Position numbers and translations under genes: made by a program. A stretch of 64,000 nucleotides of DNA, from the NCBI RefSeq assembly GCF_004211145.1, contig NZ_SEBS01000001.1, positions 1-64,000 of the forward strand, read 5' to 3'. The first letter of the stretch is position 1. Each line of letters begins with the position of its first letter. This stretch comes from Flavobacterium sp. (GTDB taxonomy: Bacteria; Bacteroidota; Bacteroidia; Flavobacteriales; Flavobacteriaceae). The notes beneath the pieces were generated by a model, which was not told where the DNA came from, searched no databases, and saw nothing but the letters and a program-made list of their open reading frames with translations. Shown here piece by piece: positions 39,413-49,254 of this stretch.

Positions 39413-39568
39413 ATCGAAAAAGTCGTGCTCCTGAAAAATAAAAAGCCACAAGCTTTCCCTCAAAGCCGCACAAAGTTACGTTTCTCGTACGAATCCCAAA
39501 ACTTTGAACGTTAGATTGTGGGTTAAACCCGATTTTCTTTTTTATTTTTACCGCACATTTAAAAGCAT

Positions 39569-40444
39569 ATGACTTCTAAGTTTGACAAGTTCCAGAAACG
39601 CAGACTGATTTCCTCTTATTTTTCGGTTGTCCTGAGTATTTTCCTGATGCTGTTTTTGCTGGGAATCCTCGGTCTTTTCGTGATCAATTCGAAGAGTTTG
39701 TCCGACGATTTCAAGGAAGACATCACGATGACGGTTTTTTTCAAAGACGAAGCGCAAGACACGACGATCACGGCTTTCCGCGAAGAGTTGAAGGCTTCGG
39801 CCTGGGCCAAGGATTTCAAATACGTTTCGAAGGAAGAAGCCGCGAAGGAACATCAAAAAGTAATCGGCGAGGATTTCATGGAATTCCTTGGCATGAACCC
39901 GCTTTTGAATTCGTTCGACATTCATTTGCGTGCGAATTACGTCAAGAACGACAGCATCGACAAGATCCAAAGCCATCTGCGTGAAAACGACATGATCGCC
40001 GACGCGGCTTATGACAAGCAACTCGTGACGCTCGTGAACGACAACATCGAAAAAGTCAGTTTGTGGATTCTCATCGTGAGCGGCGTTTTGGCGTTGATCG
40101 CCGTTTTGCTCATCAATTCTTCGATGCGACTTTCGATACATTCGAACCGATTCATCATCAAAACGATGCAAATGGTAGGCGCGACGAAATCGTTTATTCG
40201 CCGACCGTTCATTTGGAAAAGTATCCGTTTGGGAATCATAGGCGCCGTTTTGGCCGTGATCGCGCTCATTGGACTTTTATATTATCTCGACACGAATTTC
40301 CCGAACCTTGGCGTGCTTCGCGACCAGATGCTTACGGGCGCGGTGTTGCTCGGCGTTTTGGTTGCGGGGATTTTGATAACATGGATCAGTACGTTTGTGG
40401 CGACGCAGCGGTTTTTGAATTTGAGGACTGATGATCTTTATTAG
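39569..40444 (+). CDS. ftsX: Cell division protein FtsX (ABC permease)
   Basis: N-terminal TM, periplasmic domain, 3 C-terminal TMs; RFIIKTMQMVGATKSFIRRPFIWKSI. Confidence 0.92.
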   Translation: MTSKFDKFQKRRLISSYFSVVLSIFLMLFLLGILGLFVINSKSLSDDFKEDITMTVFFKDEAQDTTITAFREELKASAWAKDFKYVSKEEAAKEHQKVIGEDFMEFLGMNPLLNSFDIHLRANYVKNDSIDKIQSHLRENDMIADAAYDKQLVTLVNDNIEKVSLWILIVSGVLALIAVLLINSSMRLSIHSNRFIIKTMQMVGATKSFIRRPFIWKSIRLGIIGAVLAVIALIGLLYYLDTNFPNLGVLRDQMLTGAVLLGVLVAGILITWISTFVATQRFLNLRTDDLY

Positions 40445-40468
40445 TGCCTGAGAACCTGAGTGCCTGAG
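40445..40468. repeat. Octamer tract TGCCTGAG/AACCTGAG/TGCCTGAG starting at the ftsX stop
   Basis: Direct reading, 8-bp period. Confidence 0.7.
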
Positions 40469-40514
40469 TGTGACACTCGTTAGAATTTGACGTCCTTTCA
40501 CTAAATCATACGAA

Positions 40515-40754
40515 ATGGAAAATAAACAAGACAACAACGATTTTCTTTTTGAGAAAGTCAATTATAAAATACTTCTTATCGGGATTGCGGTGATTGCGGT
40601 CGGGTTCATTCTGATGGCCGGCGGCGGAAGCGATGATCCGAAAGTCTTTAATGATTCAGTGTTCGACTTCAGACGCATTCGCTTGGCGCCGACTACGGTG
40701 ATTGTTGGGTTTGCGATTACGATTTATGCTATCTTGAAAAATCCAAAAAAATAG
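40515..40754 (+). CDS. DUF3098 protein
   Basis: 79 aa, two TM; conserved position between ftsX and uppP in Flavobacteriia. Confidence 0.8.
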   Translation: MENKQDNNDFLFEKVNYKILLIGIAVIAVGFILMAGGGSDDPKVFNDSVFDFRRIRLAPTTVIVGFAITIYAILKNPKK

Positions 40755-40865
40755 ATCCACAGATTGCAGATCGACAGATTTTTAGATTTGTCTGAGAAAA
40801 CAAAACGCATCATTATTTTTTACGATCTGAAAATCTGCCTTCTGAAAATCTGAAATCTAAAAATT
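40754..40865. repeat. Inverted CAGATTT/AAATCTG microrepeat tracts between DUF3098 and uppP
   Basis: ccacagattgcagatcgacagatttttagattt ... gatctgaaaatctgccttctgaaaatctgaaatctaaaaatt. Confidence 0.65.
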
Positions 40866-40877
40866 CATTTCCAATCA

Positions 40878-41684
40878 ATGACCTTTTTACAAGCCCTAAT
40901 AATCGCCATCGTCGAAGGTCTAACCGAATACCTACCGGTTTCTTCAACGGCTCACATGATTTTCACGAGTTCGTTTTACGGCATACAGGACGACGATTTC
41001 ACGAAACTTTTCCAGGTCGCGATACAATTCGGGGCGATTTTGGCCGTCGTGGTTTTGTATTGGAGAAAGTTCTTCGACTTCAGTAAACTCAGTTTCTACA
41101 TCAAATTGGCTTGTGCCGTTGTTCCGGCTCTCGCTTTGGGATTGGTGCTTGACGACTATATCGACGCGATTCTTGGAAAGCCGATCCCGATTGCGTGCAT
41201 GTTGATCGTAGGCGGGATTTTCCTGTTGTTTCTCGACCAATATTTCAAGAATCCGACGATCCATAAAGAGGAAGACATCACAATTAAAAAAGCAGTGACG
41301 ATCGGGTTTTGGCAATGTCTGGCGATGATGCCCGGGACGAGCCGATCGGCCGCTTCGATCATCGGTGGCATGCAGCAAAAACTTGATCGCGAAACCGCTG
41401 CGGAGTTTTCGTTTTTCCTCGCGGTTCCGACGATGCTCGCCGTCACGACCTATTCGGTGTTCGTAAAAACCTATCACACAACAGGATTGAAAGGCTACGA
41501 ATTACTTTTCCAGCGTCCTGAAAATTTGAAATTGTTCTTGATCGGAAACCTCGTCGCGTTCGTGGTCGCCGTGATCGCGATCAAATTCTTCATCGGCGTG
41601 ATCAAAAAATACGGCTTCAAACCTTGGGGCTGGTATCGAATCGTGGCCGGAATCATCCTGCTGATCTACTTTACTTACAACTGA
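40878..41684 (+). CDS. uppP: Undecaprenyl-diphosphate phosphatase
   Basis: AIVEGLTEYLPVSSTAHMIF; MMPGTSRSAASIIGGM. Confidence 0.96.
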   Translation: MTFLQALIIAIVEGLTEYLPVSSTAHMIFTSSFYGIQDDDFTKLFQVAIQFGAILAVVVLYWRKFFDFSKLSFYIKLACAVVPALALGLVLDDYIDAILGKPIPIACMLIVGGIFLLFLDQYFKNPTIHKEEDITIKKAVTIGFWQCLAMMPGTSRSAASIIGGMQQKLDRETAAEFSFFLAVPTMLAVTTYSVFVKTYHTTGLKGYELLFQRPENLKLFLIGNLVAFVVAVIAIKFFIGVIKKYGFKPWGWYRIVAGIILLIYFTYN

Positions 41685-42376
41685 TGACGCCCGAAGATTT
41701 CCTCGAAGGACAAGTTTTACTACTCGACAAACCGCTGCATTGGAGTTCGTTTCAGGCCGTGAACAAACTCAAATACCTGCTCAAGAATAATTTCGGTTTA
41801 AAAAAAATCAAGATCGGTCACGCGGGAACGCTCGATCCGTTGGCGACAGGACTTTTAATTGTCTGCACTGGAAAATTCACGAAGAGAATTTCGGAAATCC
41901 AAGGCCAGAAAAAAGAATACACGGGAACGATTTTCGTCGGGGCGACAACGCCTTCGTACGATCTGGAAACCGAGGTCAACGAAACTTTTCCGATCGACCA
42001 CATCACCGACGGATTGATCCACGAAACGCTACCACAATTCACGGGCGAAATCGACCAGAAACCACCGATCTTTTCGGCCATCAAAAAAGACGGAAAACGC
42101 TTGTACGAACACGCGCGCGCCGGAGAAGAAATCGAGATCGCGTCGCGTAAAACGACGATACACGAATTCGAGATCACGTGCATCGCGTTGCCTGAAATCA
42201 ACTTCCGCGTGGTTTGCTCCAAGGGAACTTATATCCGGTCGCTGGCTTTCGACTTTGGGAAAGCGCTGCAATCGGGCGCGCATTTAACCGCGTTGCGTCG
42301 CACCAAAATCGGGGATTATTCTGTAACTTTAGCTAAAACGCCCGAAGAATTCCAAGATGCGCTCACTCAAAGTTGA
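41684..42376 (+). CDS. truB: tRNA pseudouridine(55) synthase
   Basis: LLLDKPLHWSSFQAVNKLK; KIGHAGTLDPLATGLLIVCTGKFTK. Confidence 0.96.
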   Translation: MTPEDFLEGQVLLLDKPLHWSSFQAVNKLKYLLKNNFGLKKIKIGHAGTLDPLATGLLIVCTGKFTKRISEIQGQKKEYTGTIFVGATTPSYDLETEVNETFPIDHITDGLIHETLPQFTGEIDQKPPIFSAIKKDGKRLYEHARAGEEIEIASRKTTIHEFEITCIALPEINFRVVCSKGTYIRSLAFDFGKALQSGAHLTALRRTKIGDYSVTLAKTPEEFQDALTQS

Positions 42377-42911
42377 TTACTATTATTTGATATTATTATT
42401 GTTTATTGGGGTTTCAGCCAACGCGCAATTTTTTCCGGAACTTCAGCCCAAGCGCGAAAAAACGATCACTTACTTATTTTTCGGGGTTTCGATTCCGCTG
42501 CGACATCATCTCGACGGCAACGCAAAAGTCGACAATATGCGTTTCCTGCCCGACGGCATCAACACGAAATTCGGAGCGGGAATCCATATCAACCGATGGT
42601 TCGCATCAGGTTTGCACACGGGAACCGAATATCGGTTATCAGAAAAACTCGTCGCGATTCCCGTTTACATGAATTTGCGTTTCGCGCCCGAAGTCAATGA
42701 AGATACGCGTGTGGTCGTGCAACCCGGATTCGGTTATGCGATTGGAATCGGGCATGGGAATTTATCGGGATATTATGGAAAAGTAAGCGTCGGAATAGAA
42801 GAACTTGACGGCGTCTCCTATTACGTCGAATATTCGCAATATGGATTTTCGCGCGACGACACGGGTCAAACCAGAGCCGTGAGTTTCGGTTTGGGCCTGA
42901 CTATCTTTTAG
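42357..42911 (+). CDS. Exported hypothetical protein, likely outer-membrane beta-barrel
   Basis: Signal peptide FIGVSANAQ; beta-rich sequence ending in F. Confidence 0.65.
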   Translation: MRSLKVDYYYLILLLFIGVSANAQFFPELQPKREKTITYLFFGVSIPLRHHLDGNAKVDNMRFLPDGINTKFGAGIHINRWFASGLHTGTEYRLSEKLVAIPVYMNLRFAPEVNEDTRVVVQPGFGYAIGIGHGNLSGYYGKVSVGIEELDGVSYYVEYSQYGFSRDDTGQTRAVSFGLGLTIF

Positions 42912-43524
42912 CGTATAGCGCGACTTCAAGATCTTCCATGATCGCGAGCAATTCATTTTGGGTCGACAAACCTTTGTCGTGCGTGTACCACAAATGCAGT
43001 TCGGTCTTCGCGGTTTCGTCTATAATTCCATATTGGCTTTTGTAGGACGTGATGAAATCAGATGCGCCTTTTGGCCTTGGTCCCCAACTTGCGCGGACTT
43101 CGTTCGTTTCCTGATCCAAAACAATCAATTTGGGAATCGAACGTGCGCCGTTTGTAAGGAACGAATTCATGAGCGCGTCGTTCTCATCACGCAAAACGAT
43201 CTTAAGTTCGATGTTGGGCGAAAGCATCGCGAGTTTGTTGAAAACCGGTGTGAGCTGGGCCGCGTCTCCGCACCAACCTTCAGATATCACGAGCCACGTG
43301 TATTTGCTTTTTATCGCAAGCAGACGCGTGATGATTTCCTCGGGCACGACGAGCTTTTTGTCAAGCCGATTCATGCGCGATTCGTTGAGCTTCGTGTAGT
43401 GTAAAAGCGATTCCGATTGGGTGTTTCCGGTCGATTTCCCTTCGAGCAGCAACTTGGTGACGATGCTGCGATACTTGGTATAGGAATGACTTTTGGACAA
43501 ACTTTCTGCGACGGCCATCTTCAT
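42901..43524 (-). CDS. Thioredoxin-family protein
   Basis: WLVISEGWCGDAAQLTPVFNKLA. Confidence 0.85.
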   Translation of the reverse strand: MKMAVAESLSKSHSYTKYRSIVTKLLLEGKSTGNTQSESLLHYTKLNESRMNRLDKKLVVPEEIITRLLAIKSKYTWLVISEGWCGDAAQLTPVFNKLAMLSPNIELKIVLRDENDALMNSFLTNGARSIPKLIVLDQETNEVRASWGPRPKGASDFITSYKSQYGIIDETAKTELHLWYTHDKGLSTQNELLAIMEDLEVALYAKR

Positions 43525-43635
43525 AATCCGGGAGTTTTGTGAATCAAAATTACCACTTTAAAATGGGTTCCGGTCGCTCTTTGCATTGGTGTTAACATTT
43601 TTTGAAATCGCATTTTCGTTCCAACCGAATATCTC

Positions 43636-43643
43636 TATATTTG
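43636..43643 (+). promoter_or_regulatory. Bacteroidetes-type -7 element TATATTTG upstream of pyrH
   Basis: TAnnTTTG match ~19 bp before the ATG. Confidence 0.45.
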
Positions 43644-43661
43644 CACAACTTAACCCGAAAT

Positions 43662-44369
43662 ATGAAATACAAAAGAATTCTCCTGAAACTCAGCGGTGAA
43701 GCGTTGATGGGCGACCGACAATACGGAATCGACCCAGCGCGTTTGGCCGAATATGCCGAAGATATCAAAACCATCCACGATCAAGGCGTGCAAATCGCGA
43801 TCGTGATCGGTGGCGGAAACATCTTTCGCGGAGTAGCCGGCGCCAGCAACGGAATGGACCGCGTTCAGGGCGATTACATGGGAATGCTCGCTACCGTGAT
43901 CAACGGAATGGCGTTGCAGGGCGCGCTTGAAGACAAAGGCATGCTGACACGTTTGCAGACTGCGTTGAAAATCGAGGCGATTGCCGAGCCGTACATCAAA
44001 AGACGCGCGGTTCGCCACCTTGAAAAAGGCCGCATCGTGATCTTTGGAGCCGGAACCGGAAACCCGTATTTCACGACCGATACGGCCGCCGTGTTAAGAG
44101 GAGTTGAAATCCATGCCGACGTAATCCTCAAAGGAACGCGCGTCGACGGGATTTACACGGCCGACCCTGAAAAAGATGCGAGCGCCACGAAATATGACGC
44201 GCTTACGTTCACTGAAGTCATCTCGAAAAACCTTAACGTAATGGATTCGACCGCGTTCACATTGAGCCAGGAAAACGAATTGCCGATCGTGGTCTTCGAC
44301 ATGAACAAGAGAGGAAATTTGTTGAAGATTTGCCAGGGCGACAACATCGGAACCGTCGTAAAAGGTTAA
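43662..44369 (+). CDS. pyrH: UMP kinase
   Basis: [36 protein letters not shown]; start taken at MKYKRILL. Confidence 0.96.
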   Translation: MKYKRILLKLSGEALMGDRQYGIDPARLAEYAEDIKTIHDQGVQIAIVIGGGNIFRGVAGASNGMDRVQGDYMGMLATVINGMALQGALEDKGMLTRLQTALKIEAIAEPYIKRRAVRHLEKGRIVIFGAGTGNPYFTTDTAAVLRGVEIHADVILKGTRVDGIYTADPEKDASATKYDALTFTEVISKNLNVMDSTAFTLSQENELPIVVFDMNKRGNLLKICQGDNIGTVVKG

Positions 44370-44393
44370 CTAAAATCACCAAAGCATACATCG

Positions 44394-44421
44394 CCTACAG
44401 CCTATCGCTTAAAGCCTAAAG
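44394..44421. repeat. Heptamer tract (CCTANNG-like) just upstream of frr
   Basis: cctacag/cctatcg/cttaaag/cctaaag. Confidence 0.6.
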
Positions 44422-44430
44422 CATTAAAAA

Positions 44431-44994
44431 ATGACTGAAGAAATCGATTTTATCTTAGAAAGCACTGAAGAATCCATGTCGGGTTCGATCGCTCACCTTG
44501 AAAAGGAATTTTTGAACATCCGCGCGGGGAAAGCTTCGCCGGCCATGTTGGGCAGCGTATTCGTAGATTATTACGGATCGCAAACTCCATTGTCCCAGGT
44601 CGCCAACATCAATGTGCCCGATGCGCGTACCATTACGGTTACGCCTTGGGAGAAAAACATGTTGCATCCGATCGAGAAAGCGATCATGGTCGCCAACATC
44701 GGATTCAACCCGATGAACAACGGCGACAACATCATCATCTCAGTTCCGCCTTTGACTGAGGAACGCCGACGCGACCTTGTGAAACAAGCCAAATCAGAGG
44801 CGGAAGATGCGAAAATCGGAATCCGGAATGCGCGTCAGGAAGCAAATAAGGAAATCAAGAAACTTGAGAAAGAAGGAACGTCTGAAGACGCGTGCAAAAG
44901 CGCTGAGGAAGAAGTCCAGACGTTGACCAATTCATACATTCGAAAAATTGAGGAAGTCTTGGCTGTGAAAGAAGCTGAGATTATGAAAGTTTGA
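44431..44994 (+). CDS. frr: Ribosome recycling factor
   Basis: IRAGKASPAMLGSVFVDYYGSQTPLSQVANINVPDARTITVTPWEK. Confidence 0.97.
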   Translation: MTEEIDFILESTEESMSGSIAHLEKEFLNIRAGKASPAMLGSVFVDYYGSQTPLSQVANINVPDARTITVTPWEKNMLHPIEKAIMVANIGFNPMNNGDNIIISVPPLTEERRRDLVKQAKSEAEDAKIGIRNARQEANKEIKKLEKEGTSEDACKSAEEEVQTLTNSYIRKIEEVLAVKEAEIMKV

Positions 44995-45025
44995 TTTTTC
45001 GTTTTTATTCGCGTATGTAATTTTA

Positions 45026-45883
45026 ACACGAAGACACGAAGACACTAAGAATCCGCTTTGCAGCGGATTTTTTTTGAACCATCAAGAACACTAACGTCAT
45101 CAAGCGTTCCGCCGAAATAACCTTTGCGCCTTCGTGCCTTCGTGTCAGCCGCGCAGCGAAATTTTAAACCATTAAGGACATTAAGTTCATTAAGTATTTC
45201 GATAAATTGACCTCGCGCGTTTGCGCCTTCGTGCCTTCGTGTCAGCCGCGCAGCGAAATTTTGAACCATTAAGGACATTAAGTTCATTAAGTGTTTCGGT
45301 GAAATTGACCTCGCGCCTTCGTGTCTTCGTGCCTTCGTATCAACCGCGCAGCGAAATTTTAAACCATTAAGGACATTAAGTTTATTAAGTGTTTCGGTAA
45401 AATTGACCTCGTGTCAGCCGCGCAGCGAAATTTTAGACCATTAAAGACATTAAGTTCATTAAGTGTTTCGGTAAAAATGCATTCGCGCCTTCGTGCCTTC
45501 GTGTCAGCCGCGCAGCGAAATTTTAAACCATTAAGGATATTAAATTCATTAAATATTTAGGTAAAATCAACCTCGCGCCCTCGTGTCTTCGTGCCTTTGT
45601 GTCAGCCGCGCAGCGAAATTTTAAACTATTAAGGACATTAAGTTCATTAAGTGTTTCGATAAATTGACCTCGTGCCTTTGCGCCTTCGTGCCTTCGTGTC
45701 AGCCGCGCAGCGAAATTTTAAACCATTAAGGACATAAGTTCATTAAGTGTTTTGGTAAAATTGACCTTCGCGCCTTCGTGTCTTCGTGCCTTCGTGTCAG
45801 CCGCGCAGCGAAATTAAAAACCATTAAGTTCATTAAGCGCTTCGTCAAAATCAACTTCGTGTCCTCGTGTCAGTGGCGCAGCG
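45026..45883. repeat. Higher-order tandem array, 9 anchors of a 74/90/97-98 bp unit built from octamers (CTTCGTGC) and nonamers (CATTAAGTT)
   Basis: GCGCAG(CG) anchors at 45151, 45248, 45346, 45420, 45510, 45608, 45705, 45803, 45876; entry octamers ACACGAAG/ACACGAAG/ACACTAAG at 45026-45049. Confidence 0.95.
45050..45075 (+). terminator. frr terminator
   Basis: AATCCGCtttgcaGCGGATTtttttt. Confidence 0.7.
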
Positions 45884-45897
45884 CTGTCGTTCGTCAA

Positions 45898-46488
45898 TCA
45901 ATAAAACAACCGAAATCCCAAAGCCCCACAAGCGGCTCCATGTTTTTCCAAAAGCAATTTCACAAGCTCACGAACATCATCGGTTTCCTCATAATAATAT
46001 CCGAACAGTTTCGCATCGAGGAACGAACTATCGATCGGCGCCTGACGCGTATACCCTGAAAGCGCCTTCGCACCCGTAACATCCAAAAAATATTGAGCGG
46101 TTTCCAAATCGATATCAAGCGTTTTCGAATTTGCGAAATGGATGATTTTCTTCTTGAGTTTGCCTTCGAAAAGTTCGGCGATCTCGGCAAGTGAATATCG
46201 GTAATCATCAATTACGATATCGTCGGCGTTGCCCGGAAACACGAGATAAATCGCTTCGTAACTTTTGAAATTCTTGTCTTCGTACAATAAGTTTTCAAGG
46301 CTTTCCTCCATTCCCGCGATGCTGTCACAGGATTGATACACGTTCGTGATGCCGTACTCGAGCGCCAAATTTTCGAGCATCGGGAACAATTTGCTCTCGC
46401 GATCACTGGAAACGTCATGAACCGCCTCGAGGCAAAATAGTTTTGAGTCGTCGTCGTCCATCGATTTTTGCACACCGTTCATAGACAC
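45898..46488 (-). CDS. Hypothetical protein
   Basis: 196-aa ORF with coherent composition (LFCLEAVHDVSSDRESKLFPMLENLALEYGITNVYQSCDS). Confidence 0.7.
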   Translation of the reverse strand: MSMNGVQKSMDDDDSKLFCLEAVHDVSSDRESKLFPMLENLALEYGITNVYQSCDSIAGMEESLENLLYEDKNFKSYEAIYLVFPGNADDIVIDDYRYSLAEIAELFEGKLKKKIIHFANSKTLDIDLETAQYFLDVTGAKALSGYTRQAPIDSSFLDAKLFGYYYEETDDVRELVKLLLEKHGAACGALGFRLFY

Positions 46489-46576
46489 AAAAAAACGAAA
46501 TCATTTTGTAACTAAATCACAATTAACGCCTGTTGAACCGAGCAATTAATTTGATAAAATCCCGTTCTTTGCAACA

Positions 46577-48808
46577 ATGAAGCGTTTTGCATTACTTATT
46601 TTGTTTCTCTCGAATGTCGCGTTTGCGCAATTAAATGCGACCGACATCATCAAAAACGCGATCCACAACAAATCCCAAAACGACCCGAAGCTAAAGCTCA
46701 AGACGTTCAAAATGAACGCGTATAATAAATTGCTGATCACTGCGAATCCTGATTCCATCGCGGGTCGCATCGATTCGGTGTTCATCGCGAAACACACGCC
46801 GCGACCGATATTCGTCAAGATTGATTCGTCCGACTACAATTTCAAGCAGTACATTTCAAAGTTCCATCTTTTTGAAAGCGAGAAAGTTTCGAAGTACGAA
46901 TTTGCCCAAGATATCTTTAAGGAAAACATAAGCGGTGCCAAAATGGGCGGATTTTCGCAACCTGTATACGAAATCATGGGCATCGAACTGCATTCGTTCT
47001 GGATTTACGATAAAACCTACGAACTGCTCACGACGAAATACAACAGCCCGATCGCCGGTGACGCGCTCGAAGATTACGATTACGAATTCGTCGGAGATGA
47101 AACCATCGGTGGTCGGAACACCGCAAAAATCGCATTCCGAAGCAACAAAAAAAGAAAGTCCAAAGATTTATACGGCGTGCTTTTCATCGACTTGCAAAAC
47201 TTCGCGATCGCCAAGGCCGAGATCCGATTTCTGGGCGTGCTGAATCTCGAAGCCGTGCATGAATTTTCGTATTTCGCCGAGCAAAATCTGTGGATGCCAA
47301 GACTCACTACATTCCGGATCGCAAAAGGAAAAAACAATTCAAACATCAGGATTTTGGGTGCGACGCTTGAATTCGATCCCGAAAATCAGGAAAGCCGACG
47401 CCAGAAATTCGCCTCCGACCGCGCGTATGTGTTGTCGCAAACATGGTTTTCAAACATCGAATTCAACCTCCCGATCCGATTGCGTCACGTCGCGGTCGCT
47501 TCAGAAATCACCGATATCGCCGTAAAACGCGATGAAAGTTTCTGGCAACAAAACCGATTCCAGCCGTTGGACGAGCGTGACGCGGCGACTTATCCGGCTC
47601 TCGACAGCATTTCGCGATCGGAGAAAATCGAAAGCCGTTTGCGTCTGGCGCGTAAGTTTTTGAACGGTTACATTCCCGTCGGACCGGTCGATCTGGGCTT
47701 GCGATATTTGGCGACGGTGAACAATTACGAAGGTTTCAGGCTCGGCGCGGGAGGAATTACGAACGACAAATTCTCGAACAAATACCGGCTCGAAGGTTAC
47801 GCGGCCTACGGAACCAAAGACGGCCGATGGAAATACAGTCTTGGCGGCGCGATTCGTTTGGGGAATTTCACGGGAAGCTGGATCGGCGCTTCGTTCACCG
47901 ACGACTTGCAGGAGATCGCGAGCACGCGTTTCGCCGTTGATAAAAAGCCGTTCAAGATTTACGACGCGCGCCCGATCAACATCAGCACGTTCTACAACCA
48001 CAAGACGTGGCGCGGTTATATCGAGACGCGCATCATCCCGAAAACCGAAAGCGTCTGGCAATTGACCTACAGCCATATCGAGCCTAAATTCGACTACCAA
48101 TTCAATTATCGAGGCAAGTTGTACGACAATTTCAACTTGACGTTGGCGTCGGTCGCGATCCAATGGAATCCGTTCAGCAATTACATGCAGACGCCGCTGG
48201 CACGCATCGAGACCGATAAGCGCTTCCCGAAATTCACGTTCCAGTTTACGCAGGCCATGCCGAAATTTACCGACAACGACTTCAGTTTCGGCAAGGTCGA
48301 TCTGCGCGTCGATTATGAAAAACCGTTCCTCGACGGACAAAAATTCTCGGCATTGTTCCAAGGCGGTTTGGCTTACGGCAATGTTCCGCTCACGCATTTG
48401 TACAACATGTCGCCGAACAACCCCGTGAAAGACCACATCCAGCAACGCATCACGTTCGCGGGTAAAAACAGTTTCGAGACGATGTTCTACAATGAGTTTT
48501 TCTCGAGCCGATATCTGATGTTGCAGGTGAAACATTCATCGCCGAGGTTTACCATCGTCAAAAAGGTCCGACCGTTCTTTACGCTCGTGACGCGCACGGC
48601 TTTTGGAAGCATGGAGAATCCAGAGCAGCACATCGGGTTTGATTATAAGACGTTGAATGATGGTTTCTTCGAATCGGGGCTTGAGGTGAATCAGATTTAC
48701 AGCGGTTTCGGGCTTTCGGGGTTTTATCGATACGGCCCCAACCAGCTTTCAAGTTGGGAAGATAATATCGCTGTGAAGTTGACGTTTACGTTGAACCTCG
48801 GGATTTAA
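46577..48808 (+). CDS. DUF5686-family outer-membrane protein
   Basis: Signal peptide; ATDIIKNAIHNKSQNDPKLKLKTFKMNAYNKLLIT; C-terminal barrel. Confidence 0.82.
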   Translation: MKRFALLILFLSNVAFAQLNATDIIKNAIHNKSQNDPKLKLKTFKMNAYNKLLITANPDSIAGRIDSVFIAKHTPRPIFVKIDSSDYNFKQYISKFHLFESEKVSKYEFAQDIFKENISGAKMGGFSQPVYEIMGIELHSFWIYDKTYELLTTKYNSPIAGDALEDYDYEFVGDETIGGRNTAKIAFRSNKKRKSKDLYGVLFIDLQNFAIAKAEIRFLGVLNLEAVHEFSYFAEQNLWMPRLTTFRIAKGKNNSNIRILGATLEFDPENQESRRQKFASDRAYVLSQTWFSNIEFNLPIRLRHVAVASEITDIAVKRDESFWQQNRFQPLDERDAATYPALDSISRSEKIESRLRLARKFLNGYIPVGPVDLGLRYLATVNNYEGFRLGAGGITNDKFSNKYRLEGYAAYGTKDGRWKYSLGGAIRLGNFTGSWIGASFTDDLQEIASTRFAVDKKPFKIYDARPINISTFYNHKTWRGYIETRIIPKTESVWQLTYSHIEPKFDYQFNYRGKLYDNFNLTLASVAIQWNPFSNYMQTPLARIETDKRFPKFTFQFTQAMPKFTDNDFSFGKVDLRVDYEKPFLDGQKFSALFQGGLAYGNVPLTHLYNMSPNNPVKDHIQQRITFAGKNSFETMFYNEFFSSRYLMLQVKHSSPRFTIVKKVRPFFTLVTRTAFGSMENPEQHIGFDYKTLNDGFFESGLEVNQIYSGFGLSGFYRYGPNQLSSWEDNIAVKLTFTLNLGI

Positions 48809-48922
48809 CGGCGCAAATGTTGTGACCCTTTTTCTATAAAAAATTTTGCGGAAAATTTAGGATGCACTTTTTGGAAATCGAATGAAATGCAACAAAAGAA
48901 GCGGATGGTTTCGTCTTTTCCA

Positions 48923-49252
48923 TCAGTGCGAAGACACCAACTTAAGCCCGATTATAGACGCGATCAACGTCGAAAGAAAGAAAATCCGCCAAAAGGTCGC
49001 GGGTTCCTTAAACACGAAAATTCCGACGAGAACGATTCCGACGGCGCCGATTCCCGTCCAAACCGCATACGCAGTCCCGATCGGCAACACTTGCGTCGCT
49101 TTGTACAACAGAATCATGCTGATCGAAAGGCACGCGAAAAATCCCAACATCCAATACATCGAAATATTCCCGGTCGTTTCCTTCGCCTTGCCCAAACATG
49201 AAGCGAATCCAACCTCGAAAAGTCCTGCGATGACAAGCAAAATCCAACTCAT
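48923..49252 (-). CDS. SMR-family efflux protein (SugE/Gdx-like)
   Basis: MSWILLVIAGLFEVGFASCLGKAKE; GTAYAVWTGIGAVGIVLVGIFVFKEP. Confidence 0.9.
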   Translation of the reverse strand: MSWILLVIAGLFEVGFASCLGKAKETTGNISMYWMLGFFACLSISMILLYKATQVLPIGTAYAVWTGIGAVGIVLVGIFVFKEPATFWRIFFLSTLIASIIGLKLVSSH

Positions 49253-49254
49253 GT

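Noticed and set aside
45045-45287. 80-aa ORF inside the array
   Set aside because: Protein is a translation of the repeat units only.
45026-45883. Possible CRISPR array
   Set aside because: Repeats are contiguous with no unique spacers and no cas genes nearby; units are tandem macro-repeats.
47501-48535. 344-aa minus-strand ORF
   Set aside because: Antisense to the DUF5686 gene; no recognisable protein features.
48923-49252. Guanidine riboswitch upstream of the SugE/Gdx-like gene
   Set aside because: The antiporter gene ends only 2 bp before the SugE start, so there is no leader region.
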